Of a stretch of 20,022 nucleotides of DNA, positions 7,218 through 12,800 are shown piece after piece. Source of the DNA: a virus; IMG/VR virus record IMGVR_UViG_3300009181_000464, positions 1 to 20,022 of that record. One strand, written 5' to 3'. Under the pieces are notes generated by a model. The model was given only the letters and a program-made list of their open reading frames with translations, ran no database searches and was not told where the DNA came from. The position numbers and the translations under genes are program-made. Position 1 is the stretch's first letter; every line of letters starts with the position of its first letter.

Positions 7218-7447
7218 CTAAATCCCGCCGTTTTCTTTGCAATTGTTTTAGGTTGCGCTACAAACTGCTTTCCAGCTTGTTTACCTGCACGTTTTGCACG
7301 TGTGGTAGCGGCGTATTCTGATGGTGACAAAGACTTGATAGCTGCTTCAGGCAAGTATCTCTCCCCCGTCTTACTCGACGGTTTGCCAGACTTAGTGCGC
7401 CATTTCTGGTCGCCCCAGTCTTTAAGAGACTTTTGCGGAGCTTTCAA
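7214..7447 (-). CDS. Small basic phage protein (DUF5872-like), TTG start
   Basis: A 77-residue, very basic protein. The core SLKDWGDQKWRTKSGKPSSK, then TGERYLPEAAIKSLSPSEYA and ATTRAKRAGKQAGKQF, is a pattern I know from small proteins of phages and large DNA viruses (possibly DUF5872, name uncertain). The only start in frame before the conserved core is TTG at 7447, because a TAG in the same frame lies at 7451-7453. The Shine-Dalgarno match is weak (GAGA close to the TTG). It overlaps the upstream gene by 26 bases in another frame. A +1 frameshift from that gene is a less likely alternative. Its stop overlaps the connector gene's ATG. Function unknown; charge suggests nucleic-acid contact. 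Confidence 0.72.
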   Translation of the reverse strand: MKAPQKSLKDWGDQKWRTKSGKPSSKTGERYLPEAAIKSLSPSEYAATTRAKRAGKQAGKQFVAQPKTIAKKTAGFR

Positions 7448-7718
7448 TCTCTATACCCCCACCGGAAGCTTTATACTTTTTAGCGACAAGCTGGGCCTTG
7501 CGTGCTGACCATTGTCCTGCACCCGTACCTTGCGTAGCTGCGGCCTTTACCTGAGACACAATCCGCTTACGCAGACTGGGTTTAGTGTAGTTGCCAGCCG
7601 CATTTACTTTGCCGCCTTCAGCATACTGTGTGAAATCAGTGTTATCCCGACGAGCTTTACGCTTGCCCTTGGGCATTTTGCTTGGGTTAATATCACCCAT
7701 TCCTCGGGATGCGATCAT
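7422..7718 (-). CDS. Small basic phage protein with QWSARKAQ motif
   Basis: A 98-residue basic protein. The conserved part is residues about 44-88: NYTKPSLRKRIVSQVKAAAT, then GAGQWSARKAQLVAKKYKAS and GGG. This pattern recurs in small proteins of many tailed phages, often next to a gene of the type found immediately downstream here (SLKDW/GERYLP). Its biochemical role is unknown to me. The helical, Arg/Lys-rich core suggests a capsid-interior or DNA-contacting protein. ATG at 7718 is two bases after the upstream stop. An ATG at 7700 (residue 7) is an alternative; neither has a well-placed Shine-Dalgarno site, so coupling is likely. Confidence 0.78.
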   Translation of the reverse strand: MIASRGMGDINPSKMPKGKRKARRDNTDFTQYAEGGKVNAAGNYTKPSLRKRIVSQVKAAATQGTGAGQWSARKAQLVAKKYKASGGGIEIESSAKVS

Positions 7719-7720
7719 AG

Positions 7721-7981
7721 TTACACCATCTTTCCGCGTGTTCTACCTTTGGTACAGCAGCCATCGGCGCGGCTAGAAGCGGTCATACCACCCTTAGCTT
7801 TTTTGCTTACGGATGCGCCATCAACGTCTTGCGGCACGGGCATGCCTTCACGGAAGACTGAGTCTTTAGGTGCGGTCTTCTTAGGTGCTGGTGCCTTGGG
7901 CGCGGACTTTTTAGAAGCCGGTACGCCTTCAGGGTCTGTGGGTGGTTTACCCATTTCAGCAGTGTAGACTGGATCGGCCAT
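7721..7981 (-). CDS. Lys/Pro/Ala-rich protein with C-terminal ADG...KGRTRGK tail
   Basis: An 86-residue protein. The N-terminal half is a low-complexity Lys/Pro/Ala stretch (ASKKSAPKAPAPKKTAPKDS) like histone H1-type tails. The centre is FREGMPVPQDVDGASVSKKA. The C-terminus (residues 71-86, RADGCCTKGRTRGKMV) is nearly the same as that of the protein encoded just upstream, and the two share long identical base runs here (ATCTTTCCGCG, TAGAAGCGG on the plus strand). That points to duplication or recombination between neighbours. ATG is three bases after the upstream stop and lacks a close Shine-Dalgarno site. Probably disordered. Function unknown. Confidence 0.77.
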   Translation of the reverse strand: MADPVYTAEMGKPPTDPEGVPASKKSAPKAPAPKKTAPKDSVFREGMPVPQDVDGASVSKKAKGGMTASSRADGCCTKGRTRGKMV

Positions 7982-7984
7982 GGC

Positions 7985-8527
7985 TTAGCACATCTTTCCG
8001 CGAGTCTTGCCTTTTACAGCAATACCATCAGCGCGTTTAGAAGCGGAGGAAGAAGTCATACCACCGGAAGCCATCTTTTTAGCGGCTCCGCCTTTTTTCA
8101 TACCCATACCAGAACCGCTAAAATCAACGCTGTTTCCACCACGGTTTTTACCGGCAAAGGCGGCACGCAGACGCTCGCCAACAGAGCGCGTATCAGTTGT
8201 GCTACCGCTTCTAGCACGCTCACGGCTTAACTTCATACGATCAGATAAAGACAGCTTTGTTTCGTCAGCAGGGGCTGCTTTAGCGGCGGCTTTAGATTCA
8301 GCCTTTGGAGCAGCTTTAGGGGCGGCTTTGGGCATATTTTTAGCAGCGGCTTTGGCCGTAGGTGTTACGGTTCTACCAGAACCTGCATCGCCAAATTGCC
8401 CGGCTTCTTCCGCAGCGCTACCATCGCCCATTTCTTTGAGCGGAGCTTTAGGCTCTGCTTCATAAGCTTTGTTAGCCGCTTCCATTTCGTCTACATCACT
8501 ACCAGTGGCACCGTTATAACGTTTCAT
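7985..8527 (-). CDS. Ala/Lys-rich H1-like protein with C-terminal ADG...KGKTRGK tail
   Basis: A 180-residue protein in three parts. Residues 1-50 are acidic (DVDEMEAANKAYEAEPKAPL). Residues about 55-90 are Ala/Lys/Pro repeats (AAAKNMPKAAPKAAPKAESK) resembling histone H1 or bacterial H1-like tails. From about 92 comes a basic helical part (LSLSDRMKLSRERARSGS, SVGERLRAAFAGKNRGG), then a GMGMKKGGAAKKMASGGM segment and the terminal RADGIAVKGKTRGKMC. The KKGGAAK segment also occurs in the next gene upstream (8543-9052). Strong Shine-Dalgarno site (AAGGAG, six bases before ATG), so this is likely an abundant product. DNA binding or packaging inside the capsid is a guess from composition. Confidence 0.8.
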   Translation of the reverse strand: MKRYNGATGSDVDEMEAANKAYEAEPKAPLKEMGDGSAAEEAGQFGDAGSGRTVTPTAKAAAKNMPKAAPKAAPKAESKAAAKAAPADETKLSLSDRMKLSRERARSGSTTDTRSVGERLRAAFAGKNRGGNSVDFSGSGMGMKKGGAAKKMASGGMTSSSASKRADGIAVKGKTRGKMC

Positions 8528-8542
8528 GTTTAGCTCCTTAAG

Positions 8543-9052
8543 TTAGCAGGGCCTGCCGCCCATGTTCATTTTTACTATTTTGCCTTTGGTTTTACCCTTA
8601 GACGCAACGCCATTTGGTGTCTTACCAGTCTTTACAGGAGCCATACCGGTTGGCTTTCCCGCCTTAGAAAATTGCATAAATTTAGCTGCACCACCTTTTT
8701 TAAGCGTTAAAGATGTACCCTTGCCGCCTTTATGCTCTTGGGCATCATGCTGTTTAAAGGCTTTTTTAATCATAGCCTTGTCTTGCATTTTGTCCATCTT
8801 CATGTCTTCTTTCATGTCGCTCTTAGCCATACCGCCGCCTTTCATGATTGACATCTTCCCATGAAGTGTCTTTGGTTTGTTAACTTTTTGAAGGTCAGGA
8901 CGAGCGTATCCGCCAGAACCAAACTTCTTTCCTTTATCCGCTTCATCAAAGTCTTTTCCAACACTTTGCGGTATCCCAACTTTTTTGGCAAATGCAGGGT
9001 TATGTGCAATTGCTGCCATAAAGTTATGTTGTTTTTTAGAACTACTCGGCAT
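8543..9052 (-). CDS. Met/Lys-rich protein with conserved KKQHNFM N-terminus and KGKTKGK motif
   Basis: A 169-residue basic protein. The N-terminus (SKKQHNFMAAIAHNPAFAKK, then VGIPQSVGKDFDEADKGKKF) is a module I recognise from uncharacterised tailed-phage proteins. The centre (MKEDMKMDKMQDKAMIKKAF) is Met/Lys-rich and probably helical; 14 Met in total is high. KKGGAAK is shared with the downstream protein. Residues 145-160 (TPNGVASKGKTKGKIV) carry the cluster's common motif, here followed by nine more residues ending GGRPC. Start: ATG with AAGGA six bases upstream, overlapping the holin-like gene by 11 bases. Function unknown. Same-family neighbours suggest a shared target or compartment. Confidence 0.8.
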   Translation of the reverse strand: MPSSSKKQHNFMAAIAHNPAFAKKVGIPQSVGKDFDEADKGKKFGSGGYARPDLQKVNKPKTLHGKMSIMKGGGMAKSDMKEDMKMDKMQDKAMIKKAFKQHDAQEHKGGKGTSLTLKKGGAAKFMQFSKAGKPTGMAPVKTGKTPNGVASKGKTKGKIVKMNMGGRPC

Positions 9053-9239
9053 CTTTTTTCCTTCGAATTATTTCAGCAAAGGGTTTACCCGCAATCATTT
9101 CAGTGATCCGCATGCCTGTCCACACAATCGTAAACAGTGCGGCAACTGCAGGAAGTAGTTGCATTACCGTGCCGATAGCCGTAACAGCGGCAACGCCATC
9201 CGCTACATTCTTTAAGGTTTCAACGTTTTCTTGGTTCAT
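9042..9239 (-). CDS. Small membrane protein, holin candidate
   Basis: A 65-residue protein with a hydrophobic stretch covering residues about 14-49 (GVAAVTAIGTVMQLLPAVAA, then LFTIVWTGMRITEMIAG). It could form one long or two short membrane segments with a Pro at position 30. A basic C-terminus follows (IIRRKKDAE). Size, topology and charge pattern fit small phage holins, which time lysis by opening the inner membrane. No lysis enzyme is seen in the window, so this is a candidate only; a virion membrane protein is an alternative. I chose ATG at 9239 over the upstream ATG at 9275 because it overlaps the preceding stop (ATGA) and has AAGGG eight bases ahead. Confidence 0.75.
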   Translation of the reverse strand: MNQENVETLKNVADGVAAVTAIGTVMQLLPAVAALFTIVWTGMRITEMIAGKPFAEIIRRKKDAE

Positions 9240-9550
9240 ACCATACGCCCTTTTGTCTTGCCTTTGGTAGCACAACCATCAGCCGCAGTTACATAACCGC
9301 CATCAGCACAATTCCACGCTCTCAAAGATTTATTAATCCTTGAATCTGGGTCGTTGGCTGTCTTTGCGCTGGTCAGCTTCTTTTTCATTCCACTCATCCT
9401 CGCACAGAAAGAGTCGCGCCGGGAGCCGCCTTCGGGCTGGGGCCGTTTCAAATTCATGCCTTGCGCTTTGGCAGAGGCTCGCCCCTTGGCGTTCAAACCA
9501 CCCTCGGGGTTCTTGCCTTCTGCTCTCTGCCATGCGGGACTCTTAGCCAT
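9236..9550 (-). CDS. DUF6321-like protein with C-terminal ADG...KGKTKGR tail
   Basis: A 104-residue basic protein. Residues 1-80 (SPAWQRAEGKNPEGGLNAKG, RASAKAQGMNLKRPQPEGGS, RRDSFCARMSGMKKKLTSAK, NDPDSRINKSLRAWNC) match the DUF6321 family, known from many tailed phages and without established function. Residues 89-104 (AADGCATKGKTKGRMV) add the same tail found on two other proteins in this cluster, so the tail looks like a transferable module on an unrelated core. ATG overlaps the end of the upstream gene by eight bases with a weak ribosome site, and the stop overlaps the holin-like gene's ATG. Virion or packaging role is inferred from position. Confidence 0.85.
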   Translation of the reverse strand: MAKSPAWQRAEGKNPEGGLNAKGRASAKAQGMNLKRPQPEGGSRRDSFCARMSGMKKKLTSAKTANDPDSRINKSLRAWNCADGGYVTAADGCATKGKTKGRMV

Positions 9551-9821
9551 AAAACACCACTGCGGTTGTAGTTGCTGACACCACTGCGGAGATGTTAGTA
9601 CTGCATTTGATACCTTCTCCGGGAAACATCATGTAAATAGAACCCGCAGCTGCTGGTGCGGTAAAAGAGAACATAGCTGTACCGCTTGTACCGTCATTTA
9701 ATACAACCGTTGCGCCTGTTGAGTAGCTAATTGATATACCTTTAATGCGGGCTGGGCCAGCAAAAATAGTGGTGGTTGCATTAGCCGCCGCTGCGCCTGA
9801 TTTAACGTCTGTTTGCATCAT
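9543..9821 (-). CDS. Small beta-rich virion-type protein
   Basis: A 92-residue protein made of alternating small and hydrophobic residues (AGPARIKGISISYSTGATVV, LNDGTSGTAMFSFTAPAAAG, SAVVSATTTAVVFYG), predicting a compact beta-sandwich with no membrane segment or signal peptide. Proteins of this type are common next to phage capsid or connector genes and are usually unannotated; a decoration or head-fibre role is possible but inferred. It has one of the strongest Shine-Dalgarno sites of the window (AAGGAG, seven bases before ATG). A terminator lies directly upstream, so its mRNA comes from read-through or from an unseen promoter. A second ATG immediately follows the first. Confidence 0.82.
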   Translation of the reverse strand: MMQTDVKSGAAAANATTTIFAGPARIKGISISYSTGATVVLNDGTSGTAMFSFTAPAAAGSIYMMFPGEGIKCSTNISAVVSATTTAVVFYG

Positions 9822-9834
9822 AATTAATCTCCTT

Positions 9835-9856
9835 AAAAATGGGGGCCGAAGCCCCC
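9835..9856 (-). terminator. Rho-independent terminator with UUCG loop
   Basis: Read on the minus strand, a perfect six-base-pair stem GGGGGC-TTCG-GCCCCC (9841-9856) is followed by A and five T residues (9835-9839). It begins nine bases after the stop of the 9865-10398 gene. The C(UUCG)G tetraloop makes the hairpin very stable. It would stop or reduce transcription into the small basic protein cluster. Confidence 0.88.
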
Positions 9857-9864
9857 TAGACTAA

Positions 9865-10398
9865 TTATTGCTGGGAAGGGGCAGGAGACTGAGTACCGTT
9901 AGATTCTGCTACAGAGTACACAATAGTGTATTGAACAGTACCAACAGTTACGTTGGCAACGGTAGGACGTACAGTAGCAATAACTGTTACATCTGTAGTT
10001 CCAACACCAGCGCCGTTAGGAGAAGCTGTAGTAGCCGCACCACACCAATTACCCAACTTAGCCGCCGCGCCAGTGTTGGCTAAACGACCTTGAGTTGTAA
10101 TATCTGTAGAAGCCCAATACAAAGCTGTTGAGCCTGTAATGCCCAAAGACATATTTGCGGCAGTAGAGCCAGTAAACGCAACCAAAGTATCAATGTGAAT
10201 ACTGTCAATTTGCGAGCCTGCGGGAATAGTAAACAATGTAGTTGTTGTGTCGGCAGTGTAAACAGCACCGTCATAAACAACTTTTTTAGTTTGTGTTACT
10301 GTAGTAGCACCAGTATTTTGAATCGTACCAGCAGTAGTGCCGGTAGTGTTTTTAACAGTGCCGAGCAGCCAAGGGCCTAGGTGTGTTGCGAATCCCAT
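9865..10398 (-). CDS. Beta-rich phage structural protein
   Basis: A 177-residue Thr/Ala/Gly-rich protein starting MGFATHLGPWLLGTVKNTTG. This N-terminus is familiar from unannotated virion-type proteins encoded after the major capsid gene. The rest alternates beta-type segments (TKKVVYDGAVYTADTTTTLF, AGSQIDSIHIDTLVAF, VTVGTVQYTIVYSVAES) and ends in a Pro/Ser/Gln tail. No catalytic motif, membrane segment or signal peptide. It is the only gene between two terminators and has a 105-base leader with inverted repeats, so its level is probably set separately from the capsid gene. Start: ATG with AAGGA seven bases upstream. A capsid-surface or neck role is inferred only from position. Confidence 0.83.
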   Translation of the reverse strand: MGFATHLGPWLLGTVKNTTGTTAGTIQNTGATTVTQTKKVVYDGAVYTADTTTTLFTIPAGSQIDSIHIDTLVAFTGSTAANMSLGITGSTALYWASTDITTQGRLANTGAAAKLGNWCGAATTASPNGAGVGTTDVTVIATVRPTVANVTVGTVQYTIVYSVAESNGTQSPAPSQQ

Positions 10399-10410
10399 GA
10401 TGTTTCCTTA

Positions 10411-10465
10411 CATACAAGTTAAGTGCATCAATCTGTATGTCGTCAGCCGGGACTGTTTGATGCAC
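10411..10465 (-). promoter_or_regulatory. Leader with two mutually exclusive inverted repeats
   Basis: The 105 bases between the capsid-gene terminator and the ATG at 10398 hold no gene. Two inverted repeats overlap: GTGCATCAA (10423-10431) with TTGATGCAC (10457-10465), nine base pairs; and CATACA (10411-10416) with TGTATG (10434-10439), six base pairs, ending one base before the TAAGGA ribosome site. The two stems interleave and cannot both form. This could be an RNA switch, a read-through control, or a protein-binding site. A TTGACT -35-like hexamer is present but has no good -10 partner, so I do not call a promoter. Confidence 0.45.
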
Positions 10466-10497
10466 CGGAAAGCCCGGATTAAAGTCAATATACACCA

Positions 10498-10524
10498 AAT
10501 AAAAAGGGGGCACAAGGCCCCCTT
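10498..10524 (-). terminator. Strong rho-independent terminator after the capsid gene
   Basis: Read on the minus strand, AAGGGGGC (10517-10524) pairs perfectly with GCCCCCTT (10504-10511) around a five-base loop. Three more T residues, an A and three T residues follow (10497-10503), giving TTTTT-A-TTT. This is a textbook terminator, 30 bases after the major capsid stop codon. Confidence 0.92.
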
Positions 10525-10526
10525 CC

Positions 10527-10546
10527 AATATTTCCGAAGAAATATT
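10527..10546 (-). other. AU-rich UUCG hairpin directly after the capsid gene
   Basis: On the minus strand, AATATTTC-TTCG-GAAATATT is a perfect eight-base-pair stem with a C(UUCG)G tetraloop. It starts seven bases after the capsid stop codon and two bases before the strong terminator. It lacks its own T tract. It may protect the 3' end of the capsid mRNA against exonucleases or pause polymerase before termination. Confidence 0.75.
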
Positions 10547-10553
10547 TAATTTA

Positions 10554-11465
10554 TCAGGACGAACCGGGTGAGCCAAAAGTGCCCAACGGATCAGACCAGC
10601 CGAAGCTATAACGCTCACGGGCTTTGTAACGAACGTTACCTGTGTCGAAGTCACCGTCCATCTTGTTCTCCAAAGGAGAGCGGATGAAATGCTTCAGACC
10701 GTTAGGCACATCAGTAGTCAAATACCAGCCGTTTGTATCGGTCAGATAGTGATTAATGGTGTAGCCTTCAGGGATTGAACCGTTGTTCTTTAACGCATTG
10801 ATGTCGTTGTCAGTTGTACCAACGCGGAGGCTGGTTTCCAACAAACGAGTAGCAACGAATTGCAGAGCTGGGGGAACAATCAATTTCTTAGGCTTAGCAG
10901 CGATCAAAAGACCACGCTCGTCTGTCCAAGCAGCGATTTGAATAACGGCGGCTTCCAAAGAAGTCTCGTTCAAGTCAGCGGCTGTAGAAGGACGGTTGCT
11001 GTTTGTGCCACCAGAAACCAAGGGGTGGGCAGTGCTATACAAAGCAACGCCGTCGCCACCGGGGTAGGCTGCGCTGAAACCGTTGTTGATAACGGCGGCA
11101 GCTTTAACCTGCTTGGTGTATGCCATAGCACGAGCCAAAGCTTTGGTGTAACGAGCAGACAGTGAGTCATACAAGTTATCTTCCACAGCTTCTTCAGTGA
11201 TGGAGAAGCCTAAAGCGATAGTCTCGTGGTTGTAGCGAGTTGTCCATGCCTCTTGTGCATTGTCATAAGCGATGGCAGAGCCCTCGTTCTTAACAGGAGC
11301 AGCAGAGAAACCAGACAGTTTGGTCTCTTCTTCGAAGGAACGCTCAGAGGTTTCAGTCTCATAAATTTCTTTATGTTCTTCACCGTAGCGTGCGTACTCC
11401 ATGCCGAACAAAGCGTTCAGACCGGGAAGGAGTTCCTTAAGTAGTTGTGCGCGTGAAATTGCCAT
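10554..11465 (-). CDS. Major capsid protein (Mu gpT-like, HK97 fold)
   Basis: A 303-residue protein. The N-terminus (LLKELLPGLNALFGMEYARY, ETETSERSFEEETKLSGF) and the centre (YNHETIALGFSITEEAVEDN, LYDSLSARYTKALARAMAYT, NNGFSAAYPGGDGVALYSTA) match the Mu-like major head subunit family, whose members adopt the HK97 capsid fold. The C-terminal part contains KKLIVPPALQFVATRLLETS and GWYLTTDVPNGLKHFIRSPL, typical of the family's later domain. Length fits a major capsid protein without a separate scaffold domain, agreeing with a scaffold-like gene upstream. Strong Shine-Dalgarno site (TAAGGAG, where TAA is the upstream gene's stop) and a strong terminator after the gene fit a highly produced protein. 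Confidence 0.93.
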   Translation of the reverse strand: MAISRAQLLKELLPGLNALFGMEYARYGEEHKEIYETETSERSFEEETKLSGFSAAPVKNEGSAIAYDNAQEAWTTRYNHETIALGFSITEEAVEDNLYDSLSARYTKALARAMAYTKQVKAAAVINNGFSAAYPGGDGVALYSTAHPLVSGGTNSNRPSTAADLNETSLEAAVIQIAAWTDERGLLIAAKPKKLIVPPALQFVATRLLETSLRVGTTDNDINALKNNGSIPEGYTINHYLTDTNGWYLTTDVPNGLKHFIRSPLENKMDGDFDTGNVRYKARERYSFGWSDPLGTFGSPGSS

Positions 11466-11478
11466 TTTAAGTTACTCC

Positions 11479-12309
11479 TTAAGCAATGCTGGTACCAGCA
11501 TAGTACTGATGCTGGCCAAAGTTGATTTTGACCAAGATCTCTGGGTACTGCATGAACACAAGTGTGGAACTTGCACCAAAAGCAGCAGCAGGGGCTTGAT
11601 TCAAAATAAACGATGTAGCACCGGCAGCGGCTGCGGTGTCGACAAAAGAACCGGAAGAAATGTATTGACCATTTGAATCCAGCGAACCAACGTCAGTACC
11701 AACAACCAACGCGCTTGGCAGAGCCGAGCAAGTGACGGTAGCGGTAGAAATGCTGGTATAAGTAGCAGTTCCCAAAGAAACAGCCGTGTCAGTCACCAAT
11801 CCAAGCACGCGAACGGGCAAAGATGAAGTGGTAGCAGGGGTGTCGCTAGGTGCAAGAATGGCGTTCTTAGAGTTGCCAGTCGCAGTGCTACCTGTGTTGT
11901 TAATCATGGCCAAGTTTTGACCAATCATAGCGCGAGCGCCAGAAGCAACAGCGGTAGTAGCAGAACAAACAACACCCTTGAACACTTGGTCAGGATCGTC
12001 AGCAACAATAGCTACTGCATCACCAGCCGCAGTTGATGCGGGCCAGTATTGCGAGAAGGTCAACTGTTTAGTGACGGGGTTTGTGTAACGGCATCCCAAG
12101 AAGATACCTGTTTGATTGCCTGCTGTGCCAGTAGTCACAGACAGACGAACGATTTCACCACGAGACAATCCTACGTAATCGCCGTAGAAAATGGCCGTGC
12201 TGTAACCGTTAGTAATCGGATATTCACGAGTAGAACCCGCAAATACCTGACCCCCGATCAAATTGATCGGTTTTAGCCCGTAAGGGGCGTCAACAACCGG
12301 ATAAGCCAT
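11479..12309 (-). CDS. Probable capsid accessory/decoration-type protein
   Basis: A 276-residue Ala/Thr/Ser/Val-rich protein. The N-terminus (DAPYGLKPINLIGGQVFAGS, then TREYPITNGYSTAIFYGDYV) is a familiar pattern in proteins encoded next to phage major capsid genes. The rest is mainly beta-type (GIFLGCRYTNPVTKQLTFSQ, YWPASTAAGDAVAIVADDPD) and ends with YPEILVKINFGQHQYYAGTS. No enzyme motif, signal peptide or membrane segment. Good Shine-Dalgarno site (AGGAG, six bases before ATG). Its stop codon forms part of the capsid gene's ribosome site, so the two are co-produced. Decoration or minor-capsid role is inferred from position and composition. Confidence 0.82.
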   Translation of the reverse strand: MAYPVVDAPYGLKPINLIGGQVFAGSTREYPITNGYSTAIFYGDYVGLSRGEIVRLSVTTGTAGNQTGIFLGCRYTNPVTKQLTFSQYWPASTAAGDAVAIVADDPDQVFKGVVCSATTAVASGARAMIGQNLAMINNTGSTATGNSKNAILAPSDTPATTSSLPVRVLGLVTDTAVSLGTATYTSISTATVTCSALPSALVVGTDVGSLDSNGQYISSGSFVDTAAAAGATSFILNQAPAAAFGASSTLVFMQYPEILVKINFGQHQYYAGTSIA

Positions 12310-12324
12310 AAAAGACTCCTATAT

Positions 12325-12798
12325 TTAAGTACCAGAACCGAAAGTGACCTTGGTTCTCTTCTCTGAGAAAAGAGGCATCCTAGGATCATTTTCACGAAGG
12401 AAATTATTGTCCACTGAATCCACCTGAGACTTGTTTAGGTTCTCATAGTACTTGGCTCGTTGAGCCATGAACTCGGTTGGAATACGACAGAGCAATAAAC
12501 CGCCCACTTCAATGTTGCCTTTAAAGCGACCTTCAGTGGAAGCGTGCATCATGAGCTCGGGATATTCTTCTGCTTTGCAGGGTTCGTATCCTTCGCGTAA
12601 CTTAGAAGAAATGTTACTTGGATCTGCGCTGCCCATAGTGCTAGTACGTACATACCTATGAGTCCAACCGGGACGGTCGTCAGGCATAGGTAATGTCTCA
12701 GGAGGACGCCACGCCTCTGGGCGAGCGAATGTTTCCCGAGTGTCTAGTTCACGTGAAGCGCGATTTTGTGTCTTTCCAGACGATAAAACTTGATCCAT
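12325..12798 (-). CDS. Conserved phage morphogenesis-region protein
   Basis: A 157-residue soluble protein. The most recognisable segment (residues about 30-85) reads WRPPETLPMPDDRPGWTHRY, then VRTSTMGSADPSNISSKLRE and GYEPCKAEEYPEL. It occurs in uncharacterised proteins encoded between scaffold and capsid genes of related phages, as I recall. The middle GNIEVGGLLLCRIPTEFMAQ is followed by a helical segment AKYYENLNKSQVDSVDNN. No membrane segment or catalytic motif. The ribosome site (AGAGG) lies in the last Arg-Gly codons of the scaffold gene and the gap is two bases, so translation is coupled. A head-assembly role is inferred. Function is not known to me. Confidence 0.8.
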   Translation of the reverse strand: MDQVLSSGKTQNRASRELDTRETFARPEAWRPPETLPMPDDRPGWTHRYVRTSTMGSADPSNISSKLREGYEPCKAEEYPELMMHASTEGRFKGNIEVGGLLLCRIPTEFMAQRAKYYENLNKSQVDSVDNNFLRENDPRMPLFSEKRTKVTFGSGT

Positions 12799-12800
12799 AA

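Noticed and set aside
7512-7967. A 151-codon open frame on the plus strand
   Set aside because: It runs antisense to three convincing minus-strand genes with recognisable proteins. Its translation has no domain pattern and no ribosome site. It is explained by the codon bias of the Lys/Pro-rich genes opposite.
8007-8465. A 152-codon open frame on the plus strand, Ala/Leu/Pro-rich
   Set aside because: Mirror frame of the Ala/Lys-rich gene at 7985-8527. The Ala-rich composition is the antisense reading of GCN codons.
10399-10500. Promoter in the leader of the 9865-10398 gene (TTGACT, TATATT hexamers)
   Set aside because: TTGACT has no acceptable -10 at 16-18 bases. TATATT has only a three-of-six -35 match that lies within the terminator hairpin.
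10352-10654. A 100-codon minus-strand frame spanning the capsid gene end, terminator and leader
   Set aside because: It starts inside the capsid gene in another frame and crosses a strong terminator hairpin. The translation resembles no protein and its start has no good ribosome site.
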